This document shows positions 1 through 8,188 of a stretch of DNA of 64,000 bases, one piece after another. Both the position numbers and the translations under genes were made by a program. Origin of the DNA: Arenibacter sp. 6A1 (lineage in GTDB: Bacteria > Bacteroidota > Bacteroidia > Flavobacteriales > Flavobacteriaceae); contig NZ_JAAXCQ010000018.1 of the NCBI RefSeq assembly GCF_012272855.1, positions 40,861-104,860 on the forward strand, in the 5' to 3' direction. Positions within the stretch are counted from its first letter, which is position 1; each line of letters starts with the position of its first letter. Below the pieces are notes generated by a model. The model saw only the letters and a program-made list of their open reading frames with translations, did not search any database and was not told the DNA's origin.

Positions 1-3000
1 TCGTTCTTACTAAAAAGAACACTCTTCCAATTAAAAGGTTGGAGCCTTCCTCGAACTTTGATTCCATACCTTTAAAATGGCAAAAAACTATAAAGGGTAC
101 GGTCAAAGATCAAAGTGGCCAGCCACTGGCCGGTGCCAGTATTGTTGAAAAAGGATCCAGTCGTGGGACTCAATCTGATTTTGATGGGAATTTCTCGATC
201 GAGGTCTCATCTGGTAATGCCACCTTAGTTGTATCCTATTTAGGATTTGCAACAAAAGAAATACAGATCAACAATCAATCTGTATTGGATATTGTATTAA
301 CAGAGGATGCCAGTTCACTAGATGAGGTGGTTTTGGTTGCATACGGTACACAAAAAATTACCAGCGTTACTTCAGCCGTGTCTGCTGTTGATGTTGAAGA
401 ATTGGGTAATATTACCAACTCTAATATTGCCGCAGCATTGCAGGGTCGTACTCCAGGTCTATATATTAAAGACGGCGGGTATAATCAAGGGTTGTCAGTA
501 CAGGTAAGAGGAGCAACTACGATAGGAAATAACTCACCTTTATATATTGTGGATGGGGTTCCTCAAGATTTACTGCAGGTAGATCCTAATGATATTGAGG
601 CGATTTCCGTTCTAAAAGATGGTGCTGCTTCTGCGATTTATGGGTCTAGAGCGGCAGCTGGTGTCATAATTGTTAAAACTAAAACTGGAAAAAATAAAAA
701 AGCAAGTTTTAATTTTGAAAGCTTTGTGAGTTTTAGTGATTTAACAACCACTCAAAAATCTGCCAATTCAATTCAATCCGCTACCATTATGAATGAGGCC
801 TCCATAAACTCTGGAGGGCAAGTTTTGTTTTCACCTGAAGACTTTTCAAAATTTGAAGCAGGAAATGATCCAGCATATCCAAATACCGATTGGAAAAAAG
901 AGTTTCTAAAAACAGAAGTTACGAACAGATACTTTTTGAGTGCTTCCGGGGGGAATGAGAAATCATCTTATTATTTTTCATTGGGTTACAGGAATGCTGA
1001 TGGGATCGTTAAATCAGGAATCGACAGAAAGCAATACAATTTAAGAACCAACCTAAAAACAAAGCTAAGAGATAACATCGATTTAGATGTTAATTTGAGT
1101 TATAGCATTTCAGATAATACGGCACCAAATGTCAATGCGGGTATTGATAATATCTACCAGCACATGAATGGTACAGCTCCTTTTTTACCAGTAAGAAATG
1201 CAGATGGTGATTTTGAATTCTTTAATCAAGCTGGTGCTTACGGAAGAGGATTTTGGAATGTCATGTGGGAATTGGAGGCAGGAACGGCCAATACGAAAAA
1301 CAAAGCTTTTACTGCTAATACTAATCTTACTTGGGAACTCATAGATGGTTTAAAAGTTATTGGGCGTTACTCCTTAATTTCAGGAACAAGCAGGGGAGTT
1401 TCCAGTATATATAAAAGATCTACTACTGGTGGTCCAACTTGGTTTTCAGATATAAATAGTCTAGGGCAAACCTGGAGGGATAATAACCAGTATAATGCCC
1501 AAACATTTATAAGCTATGAAAAATCTTTAGATAAACATAATATTGGAATTTTGGCCGGCTGGGACGTTCAGTTTAATAAGGACTCTTTTATTAGTGCTGG
1601 AAGAAGGAACTTTCAATTTGATAATTTATTAACTGAGTTTAGCGCTCCTAATTCTGGGGATAATGATGATATCACGGGGTTAAGTAGCAATACAGGTGAA
1701 AATGCTTTACAGTCAGGGGTAGGTAGAATCAATTATGATTTTGATGAAAAATACATACTTGAGATAACGGGAAGATATGATGGGGCATCCATTTTTGCAC
1801 CTGAAAATCGATACGGATTTTTTCCTTCTGTATCCGCAGGATGGTTGATCAGTAAAGAAGATTTCATGAGTTCTAATTCAATTGACCAATTAAAATTTAG
1901 AGCGTCTTACGGAACAACGGGTAATAATAGGGTTTCAGGTAGTTATTTTTCAAATATATCATTTGGAACTTACTATTTTGGAATGGGTGATATTGTAGAA
2001 TCTACTGCTTCAGAAGGAGGCATTCCATTTAGAGATTTAAAATGGGAAACTACCAGCACTATTAATCTTGGTCTCGATTTTTCATTACATAAAAGATTCC
2101 TATCGGGCTCATTGGATTATTACATTAAGGAAACCGAGGACATTTTATTGCCGAGCCCAGTGCCAGGAACCGTTGGAACTGGAAGAAGCGGTCCTGCCAT
2201 TAATGCAGGTAATGTTCAAAATAAGGGATTTGAGTTAGTTTTAAATCATCAAAATACTTTATCAAATGGTTTGAATTATGGTGTTTCAGTGAATGGAACC
2301 TATAATACGAATGAAATTACGGAATTGACAAAGGCTTTTTCTGAATTCAATACCAGTTATAGGGTAGGCGATGCTTTAGGAACTGTTTACGGATATGTAT
2401 CAGATGGTATTTTATCATCTCAAGCTGAAGTCGATAATTATAAAGCTCAAATTACTTCAGGTGTTAGTCCAAATACTACAATGGGTGATATTCGTTATGT
2501 GGACCAAAATGGTGATGGTTCATTAAATTTTGAGGATAATGTCGCTATTGCACAAACACTTCCAAAAATTACTTATGGGATTAACTTGAATGCCGAATGG
2601 AAGAATTTCGATATACAAATGTTCTTCCAAGGAACAGCTAAAGCAAAAGATTATAGGTCCAATGATTTATTTGGTAATTTTGGATGGATTCCAGAAGAAG
2701 CAAACGACGCTTGGAGTTCCACAAATCCGGAGGGAACTTATCCAAGGCTCTTGCTTTTTGGACAACAAACCTACTTCCAAAATTTTTACACCAATTCAAG
2801 TTACTGGGCATTCAATTCTTCTTATTTAAGATTGAAGAATCTGCAATTAGGTTATACACTTCCGATAAATGACAATAAGTACATTCAAAGAGCTAGACTC
2901 TATTGTACAGGTACAAATTTGTTAACGGTGTCTGATTTTAGACCTGGTTTTGACCCTGAATCAAATGGTTTGGCAATACCGCCTTTAAAGTCGATTGCAC

Positions 3001-3023
3001 TGGGTGTAAATATTAATTTCTAA
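1..3023 (+). CDS. SusC/RagA-type TonB-dependent outer-membrane receptor (5' end outside window)
   Basis: Imports oligosaccharides across the outer membrane together with the SusD protein encoded next. The frame is open to the left edge, so signal peptide and true start lie outside; the first possible start inside is a TTG at 39, and the frame upstream of it has no stop. Numbering from 39: a carboxypeptidase-D-like fold at about 17-90 (GTVKDQSGQPLAGASI), a TonB-box-like DEVVLVAYGTQ near 95-105, a plug domain with PLYIVDGVPQD to about 215, then the 22-strand barrel ending in an aromatic-rich C-terminus (ALGVNINF). A DQNGDGSLNFED calcium-type loop sits near 822, as in many SusC proteins. The SusD start codon is 9 bp downstream, so they are co-transcribed. 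Family is certain; the substrate cannot be read from this protein alone. Confidence 0.95.
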   Translation, partial: VLTKKNTLPIKRLEPSSNFDSIPLKWQKTIKGTVKDQSGQPLAGASIVEKGSSRGTQSDFDGNFSIEVSSGNATLVVSYLGFATKEIQINNQSVLDIVLTEDASSLDEVVLVAYGTQKITSVTSAVSAVDVEELGNITNSNIAAALQGRTPGLYIKDGGYNQGLSVQVRGATTIGNNSPLYIVDGVPQDLLQVDPNDIEAISVLKDGAASAIYGSRAAAGVIIVKTKTGKNKKASFNFESFVSFSDLTTTQKSANSIQSATIMNEASINSGGQVLFSPEDFSKFEAGNDPAYPNTDWKKEFLKTEVTNRYFLSASGGNEKSSYYFSLGYRNADGIVKSGIDRKQYNLRTNLKTKLRDNIDLDVNLSYSISDNTAPNVNAGIDNIYQHMNGTAPFLPVRNADGDFEFFNQAGAYGRGFWNVMWELEAGTANTKNKAFTANTNLTWELIDGLKVIGRYSLISGTSRGVSSIYKRSTTGGPTWFSDINSLGQTWRDNNQYNAQTFISYEKSLDKHNIGILAGWDVQFNKDSFISAGRRNFQFDNLLTEFSAPNSGDNDDITGLSSNTGENALQSGVGRINYDFDEKYILEITGRYDGASIFAPENRYGFFPSVSAGWLISKEDFMSSNSIDQLKFRASYGTTGNNRVSGSYFSNISFGTYYFGMGDIVESTASEGGIPFRDLKWETTSTINLGLDFSLHKRFLSGSLDYYIKETEDILLPSPVPGTVGTGRSGPAINAGNVQNKGFELVLNHQNTLSNGLNYGVSVNGTYNTNEITELTKAFSEFNTSYRVGDALGTVYGYVSDGILSSQAEVDNYKAQITSGVSPNTTMGDIRYVDQNGDGSLNFEDNVAIAQTLPKITYGINLNAEWKNFDIQMFFQGTAKAKDYRSNDLFGNFGWIPEEANDAWSSTNPEGTYPRLLLFGQQTYFQNFYTNSSYWAFNSSYLRLKNLQLGYTLPINDNKYIQRARLYCTGTNLLTVSDFRPGFDPESNGLAIPPLKSIALGVNINF

Positions 3024-3032
3024 AAAAATAAT

Positions 3033-4568
3033 ATGAAAAATTATATTAAATCTATATACGTATTAATTTTTGCCTTTGGAACTCTTCACAGTTGTACAGA
3101 AGAGGAAATTACCAAACTTCCAGTTACAGCACTATCTGAAGATGCTTTTTGGACAAGTGAAGATGAGGTAAAACAAGCCGCTAATGCACTTTATGGGTCA
3201 TTATCCAATGTGGGGCAGATAGAATGGGATGCATTAACCGAGATAATGTTTAGTCAAAGTGGAGCTTCAGTGGAAATTTCTACAGGAGGTATTAATCCTG
3301 GGGCTGGTTTGGTCAATAGTTTATGGACCGGTCAATATGCTACCATTAGAGATGCCAATTGGTTTTTGGACAATGTTGATAAAGTTGGTTTGTCTGAAAG
3401 TGCATTAGCACAGTATAAGGGACAAGTGCGATTTTTTAGGGCTTGGGCGCATTATAAGTTGATGTATCAGTTCGGAGATATTCCCATAGTGACTAAATTA
3501 TTGGCAATTAATGAAGGCCAGGTAGAGCCTAGTTCCAGAGAGGCGGTTTTAAATTTTGTGTTATCGGAATTGGACGGAACCATTACAGAATTATCTTCTT
3601 CAAACTATACGCCCGAGTACGGTAGAGTAACCAAATGGGCCGCTATGGCATTAAAGTCTAGGATTTTGCTTTATGAAGGGACTTTGTCTGCAGATAATAC
3701 GATGTTGACAGAAAGTGCAAATCTGGCTAGTCAGATCATGTCTGGAGGTTTTAGTTTGCATAACAATTATACCGAACTGTTTAGACCAGAAGGAGAAGGG
3801 AACTCGGAAATTATTCTTGCTAGAATTAATGCAGATCTAGAGGGGCGTTATCATTCCTTGGGCCAATGGTTGGGACCCATTAGTTTTCATGCATCATGGA
3901 CCACTTATTCACCTACGAAAGCTCTTGTAGACAGATATCCAGATATAAATGGAGAAGATATTGCAACCAGTCCTTTGTACGATTCTGATATGCCATTCAC
4001 AAATAGAGATCCCAGATTAAATCAAACCATTTTTAATTGGAATGAGGAGGTGGACTACGAAGGGTCGATGTTCGTAAATAATGGTACTTGGCTTAATTTT
4101 AGAAAATGGATCGATCCGGCAGAAACTGCAGAACAAAGAAGCCATATTGACTTTATAGTATTTAGATTGGGCGAAGTATATCTTAATTATGTTGAAGCCA
4201 TGAATGAGGTGAACGGTCCATCCCAAGACTTGCTAAACCTTATCAATGAGCTAAGAGCTAGGGGTGGTAAAGGAGCAGCTGCAGATGGATCCGATGTTGT
4301 TGTGCCCCCTATTGCGCTGGCTGGACTAACCAAAGATAGTTTCAGAGAGATTATTAGAAGGGAAAGAATAATCGAGTTAGCAGCTGAGGGTATTCTGTAT
4401 TATGACTATCATAGATGGAAGTGGTTGGAGACAACCATGAATCAACCTGCGGTCGGAGTGGTTCCATTGGAAAATAGAGTTTTCACTGCTCCGAGAGATT
4501 ATAAATGGCCTATTCCTGATTTTGAATTGATTAACAATCCAAATTTGAAACAAAATACAGGTTACTAA
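3033..4568 (+). CDS. SusD/RagB-type surface glycan-binding lipoprotein
   Basis: Surface lipoprotein that caps the SusC channel and binds the glycan. The 511-aa product starts with a lipoprotein signal peptide ending at a lipobox (GTLHSC, Cys21), followed by acidic residues, a usual surface-export signal in Bacteroidota. The TPR-like core (RFFRAWAHYKLMYQFGDIPIV) and the typical SusD C-terminus (WPIPDFELINNPNLKQNTGY) are clear, and length is normal for the family. It directly follows susC and is followed by a hairpin terminator at 4591-4641, so susCD form one transcription unit and the hydrolases a second. Confidence 0.96.
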   Translation: MKNYIKSIYVLIFAFGTLHSCTEEEITKLPVTALSEDAFWTSEDEVKQAANALYGSLSNVGQIEWDALTEIMFSQSGASVEISTGGINPGAGLVNSLWTGQYATIRDANWFLDNVDKVGLSESALAQYKGQVRFFRAWAHYKLMYQFGDIPIVTKLLAINEGQVEPSSREAVLNFVLSELDGTITELSSSNYTPEYGRVTKWAAMALKSRILLYEGTLSADNTMLTESANLASQIMSGGFSLHNNYTELFRPEGEGNSEIILARINADLEGRYHSLGQWLGPISFHASWTTYSPTKALVDRYPDINGEDIATSPLYDSDMPFTNRDPRLNQTIFNWNEEVDYEGSMFVNNGTWLNFRKWIDPAETAEQRSHIDFIVFRLGEVYLNYVEAMNEVNGPSQDLLNLINELRARGGKGAAADGSDVVVPPIALAGLTKDSFREIIRRERIIELAAEGILYYDYHRWKWLETTMNQPAVGVVPLENRVFTAPRDYKWPIPDFELINNPNLKQNTGY

Positions 4569-4590
4569 ACGAATTAAATAAAAATATAGG

Positions 4591-4641
4591 AAATCCCCGC
4601 TTCAAAGGGTTGTTAGTTGTTTGATGGCGGGGTTTCTTTTT
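4591..4641 (+). terminator. Rho-independent terminator after susCD
   Basis: CCCCGC (4595-4600) pairs with GCGGGG (4627-4632), with flanking AA/TT pairs, and the hairpin is followed by TTTCTTTTTATT. It lies 23 bp after the susD stop and separates susCD from the GH89 gene. Confidence 0.75.
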
Positions 4642-4804
4642 ATTCGAATTGCTTTTCCACAATTTTTGGTTGTAGTTTGAGAATTTGGGATATGAAAAAG
4701 TATAAGGCTTTTTCTGTTCCGAAAAATTCTATTGTTTGGTAATAAGCATATTTCTGATTCAATTTTAACCAAAATAGCCTTGTAATTCCTTAAAATAATA
4801 TTGA

Positions 4805-7336
4805 ATGAAATCATTAACTCTGACATTTTGCATATTCCTTTTACTTGCCTGTCAAAAGGAAGTTGAAAGAGCAACTCCCAAGGAAATAAATGCACATAAA
4901 GTATTGGAAAGAACTATTGGAGTTGAGCATGCCTCAAAATTTATCTTTCAACTTGAGGAAAATGATTCGTTGGATTCATTTCATTATTCAGTGAAGGATA
5001 ATAAAGTAATCGTTATTGCCAATACTCCTACTTCCCTTAATAGGGGGGCTTATGACTATTTGAAAAGCGCCACAAATTCCATGATAAGTTGGTCTGGGAA
5101 AAACATCAATATTCCAGAGGAATTGCCCGAAGTAGAAAAAACAATTACCTCCCCATACGAGAACAGATATTATTTAAATGTATGTGCTTTTGGATATTCA
5201 ACACCCTACTGGGACTGGGAACGGTGGGAAAAGGAAATAGATTGGATGGCCCTGCACGGAATGAATTTTCCTTTAGCATTAGTTGCCAATGAAGCAATAG
5301 CAACACGTGTATGGAAAAAGCTGGGCTTAACGCAAGACGAAATAGATGCTTTTTATACAGCGCCCTCATTATTGCCATGGCAACGGATGGGAAATGTAAA
5401 TAACCTTGGTGGTGAATTGTTGACAGAAGAATGGCATAATGGACAAATAGCACTGCAGCACAAAATATTGAATAGGATGAAGGAACTTAAGATGAACCCT
5501 ATTCTTCCCGCCTTTGCCGGTTTTGTGCCTAAGGATATTAGTAGGTTGTATCCAGAAAATGAGCTGTTACAGGTAAGTTGGGGAGGTTTTCCGGAAAAAT
5601 ACCAAGGAGCCCTCATAAGTCCAAAAACACCTTTGTTTGACAAGATAGGAAAGCTTTTTATCGAGGAGTGGGAAAGAGAATTCGGAAAAGGAAAATATTA
5701 CCTTGCCGATAGTTTTAATGAAATGGACCTTCCAAAAACAGATCGGCCGGTAACCGAGCTTTTGGCCGAATACGGAAGTTCTATCTATGAGTCACTTAAA
5801 TCTGGAAACCCAGATGCCGTTTGGGTAGTACAGGGATGGATGTTTACTTATCAAAGAAATATTTGGAACAAGGAAACAACGAATGCTCTTTTTAGTAAAA
5901 TTCCTGATGAGAAATTAATGATTCTCGATTATGCATATGAGTATAACGGTATCGCTTATAAAAACGGGTTTAACTATGATGTTTTCGAGGGGTATAACAA
6001 TAAACCCTGGGTGTATGGCTTTATGCTCAATAGTGGTGGAAAAACTGGACATACAGGTGTACACGATTATTATGCTACAAACCCAATAGCGCTTTTAAAA
6101 TCTCCATATTATAAAAGTAATGCTGGTTTTGGCTTTGCCCCCGAAGGAATAGAAAATAATGAGGTCACCTTTGAACTAGTGTCCGATATGGCATGGACAG
6201 GCGAAGCTATTGATTTGGACAATTGGTACGTCGATTATGCAAAAGCACGCTACGGAGCCGCGCCGACGGCCATGGCTGAAGCATGGCAGCTACTTAGAAA
6301 AACTAGTTACGGAACTATGACAGACCATCCTCGCTTTGGTTTTCAAGGCAATAGTGGATCATGGTCTACAGGAACCATAAACAAAGATCCCCGTATTTTT
6401 GAAGCAATAGAAAAATTTCTTTCCTGTTCGGATGAATTAAAGGATTCTGAACTTTATAAAGCAGATGCCCTTGAATTTGCAGCAACTGCCTTATGCCATA
6501 AAGCTGAAGATTGGTTTGGCTATGCCTATAATGCGCATCAAAATTCAGATTTTGAAACACGGGACCAAGCAGGTGAATGGGCATTGCGGCTACTAGCTGA
6601 CGCTGACAGATTGTTGGAAAACCATCCAACTTTAAATCTACAACGATGGATTGATTTTGCCCGAGCAACAAGTACCGATACAAATCAACAGGATAAGTAT
6701 GAAGAGGACGCAAGAAGAATTTTGACCGTTTGGGGCCCACCAAAACTTAAATTAGGGGTTAATGATTATGCCGCTAGAATGTGGGGAGGTCTGATCCGTG
6801 ATTATTATCGGGAGAGAATGGCAGGTAAGTTAGAAAGCTTACGTTTAAACGAAACCTATGATCATAGAGCATTTGAGGATGCTTGGGTACGAAACAAAGG
6901 GGTGAGTAAAATAGAGCCTTTTAAAGATCCATTGGAGTCGGCAAGGAAGTTGGTAAAACAAGCTATTGAAAGACCTATTCCTGTAATCGTACATGAGGAT
7001 GATATTGTGGTGGGCGAATGGTCTTCAAAGGATAATACCATGGAATGGCCTATTAATAGAGCGGATTTGCCAAAAATTAAAGAGGTTAAATTCATTTATA
7101 CCAGCGGAAAAACGCCTGTCAGTATAAAAGATGTAACATTAATTGCCGATGGTAAGCCTATCTATAAAGGCTCACAGCTTGGTTTTCTTGCTAGAGGGAA
7201 TGCAACAGTAGTATATCCTTTGGAATTACCAAAAGGAGTGAGGGCAAATAACGGTGCATCTCTAAAAGTGTCAATGGACAGTAAGAAAGATGGAACACTA
7301 GCGAAAGGCAAGGTGGTTTTAATTCTTGAAGATTGA
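4805..7336 (+). CDS. GH89-family alpha-N-acetylglucosaminidase, lipoprotein
   Basis: Predicted exo-acting hydrolase removing terminal alpha-linked N-acetylglucosamine, the activity of family GH89 (human NAGLU, clostridial AgnC). The 843-aa product has a lipoprotein signal (FLLLAC, Cys16), so it is probably membrane-anchored. An N-terminal small domain is followed by the GH89 (alpha/beta)8 barrel with YWDWERWEKEIDWMALHGMN and MNPILPAFAGFVPKDI. The two motifs carrying the family's catalytic glutamates are present: SFNEMD (Glu306) and FAPEGIENNE (Glu447). A C-terminal helical domain and an extra beta domain (about 720-843) complete it. The ATG at 4805 is the only start that includes the signal peptide. 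It leads a hydrolase operon behind the susCD terminator. Confidence 0.92.
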   Translation: MKSLTLTFCIFLLLACQKEVERATPKEINAHKVLERTIGVEHASKFIFQLEENDSLDSFHYSVKDNKVIVIANTPTSLNRGAYDYLKSATNSMISWSGKNINIPEELPEVEKTITSPYENRYYLNVCAFGYSTPYWDWERWEKEIDWMALHGMNFPLALVANEAIATRVWKKLGLTQDEIDAFYTAPSLLPWQRMGNVNNLGGELLTEEWHNGQIALQHKILNRMKELKMNPILPAFAGFVPKDISRLYPENELLQVSWGGFPEKYQGALISPKTPLFDKIGKLFIEEWEREFGKGKYYLADSFNEMDLPKTDRPVTELLAEYGSSIYESLKSGNPDAVWVVQGWMFTYQRNIWNKETTNALFSKIPDEKLMILDYAYEYNGIAYKNGFNYDVFEGYNNKPWVYGFMLNSGGKTGHTGVHDYYATNPIALLKSPYYKSNAGFGFAPEGIENNEVTFELVSDMAWTGEAIDLDNWYVDYAKARYGAAPTAMAEAWQLLRKTSYGTMTDHPRFGFQGNSGSWSTGTINKDPRIFEAIEKFLSCSDELKDSELYKADALEFAATALCHKAEDWFGYAYNAHQNSDFETRDQAGEWALRLLADADRLLENHPTLNLQRWIDFARATSTDTNQQDKYEEDARRILTVWGPPKLKLGVNDYAARMWGGLIRDYYRERMAGKLESLRLNETYDHRAFEDAWVRNKGVSKIEPFKDPLESARKLVKQAIERPIPVIVHEDDIVVGEWSSKDNTMEWPINRADLPKIKEVKFIYTSGKTPVSIKDVTLIADGKPIYKGSQLGFLARGNATVVYPLELPKGVRANNGASLKVSMDSKKDGTLAKGKVVLILED

Positions 7337-7399
7337 AACAACAATAGAATCGGCAAATGGAAAGAAGAACAATTGGTTTCGTTAACAAAAAAAGCGATT

Positions 7400-8131
7400 A
7401 TGAAATTATTATCTAAACAGCAAAAAACTTTTTTCGAGGAAGAAGGGTTTTTAGTCATTGATAATTTGTTGAATGAGGCAGAGGTGATTTATTATAAAAG
7501 CCTCTATGATTCATTTTTGGACAATAAAATCGATGCCTCAAGGTACCGGTCAGATCTATCAGGTTCAGATGAGACTACTGGGGAAAACATCACGCAAATT
7601 ATGGTTCCCAGTAAGTTAGTTCCAGAACTTTTGAAAAAGGCACTGCATATTAAAACCTTAAAAATAGCGCAAGAACTGATGGGCGATGATATAGCCTTGG
7701 ATTTTGATATGCTTATCAATAAAGCACCGAATACCAAAACTATAACCCCATGGCATCAAGATGCAGCATATTGGATCGATATGGCCGATAAACGAGCAGT
7801 AAGCTGCTGGGTGGCTATTGATCGTGCCTATAAGGAAAATGGCTGTATGTGGTATACGCCAAAATCTCACCTCTCAAAAATTTTGCAACATGAGCAGACA
7901 GGCAACAAGGGCGCACTTAAATGTGCCGGAAGTGAGGATAATTCCATTTGTATAGAATTGTCTCCTGGAGCTTGTGTTTTTCACCATGGTAACACCTTAC
8001 ATTATAGTAGAGGTAATTCTACAGAGGATAACAGAAGGGCAATTATAACGAATTTTAGACCAAAGTCAATGATCGCCTTTGAACGGTCTAAAGGTATAGA
8101 TCACACAGGGGAAAGAAAAGTTAAGCCATAA
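7400..8131 (+). CDS. Phytanoyl-CoA dioxygenase (PhyH) family Fe(II)/2-oxoglutarate oxygenase
   Basis: Cytosolic non-haem iron, 2-oxoglutarate-dependent oxygenase of the PhyH family; members hydroxylate diverse small molecules. The frame extends upstream to a TTG at 7373, but the ATG at 7400 gives the usual N-terminus (KQQKTFFEEEGFLVIDNLL). The iron-binding facial triad is visible as HQD in PWHQDAAYW and a distal His in FHHGNTLHYS, followed by the Arg (RRAIITNF) that holds 2-oxoglutarate. No signal peptide. It lies 63 bp after GH89 and 57 bp before the next hydrolase, inside the operon. The substrate is unknown; oxidation of a sugar or sugar-derived compound is a guess from context. Confidence 0.88.
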   Translation: MKLLSKQQKTFFEEEGFLVIDNLLNEAEVIYYKSLYDSFLDNKIDASRYRSDLSGSDETTGENITQIMVPSKLVPELLKKALHIKTLKIAQELMGDDIALDFDMLINKAPNTKTITPWHQDAAYWIDMADKRAVSCWVAIDRAYKENGCMWYTPKSHLSKILQHEQTGNKGALKCAGSEDNSICIELSPGACVFHHGNTLHYSRGNSTEDNRRAIITNFRPKSMIAFERSKGIDHTGERKVKP

Positions 8132-8188
8132 ACCTTCAATTTTTCAATTAAATCTAAAAAAGCATCAATTTCAAATACGAATTTATTT

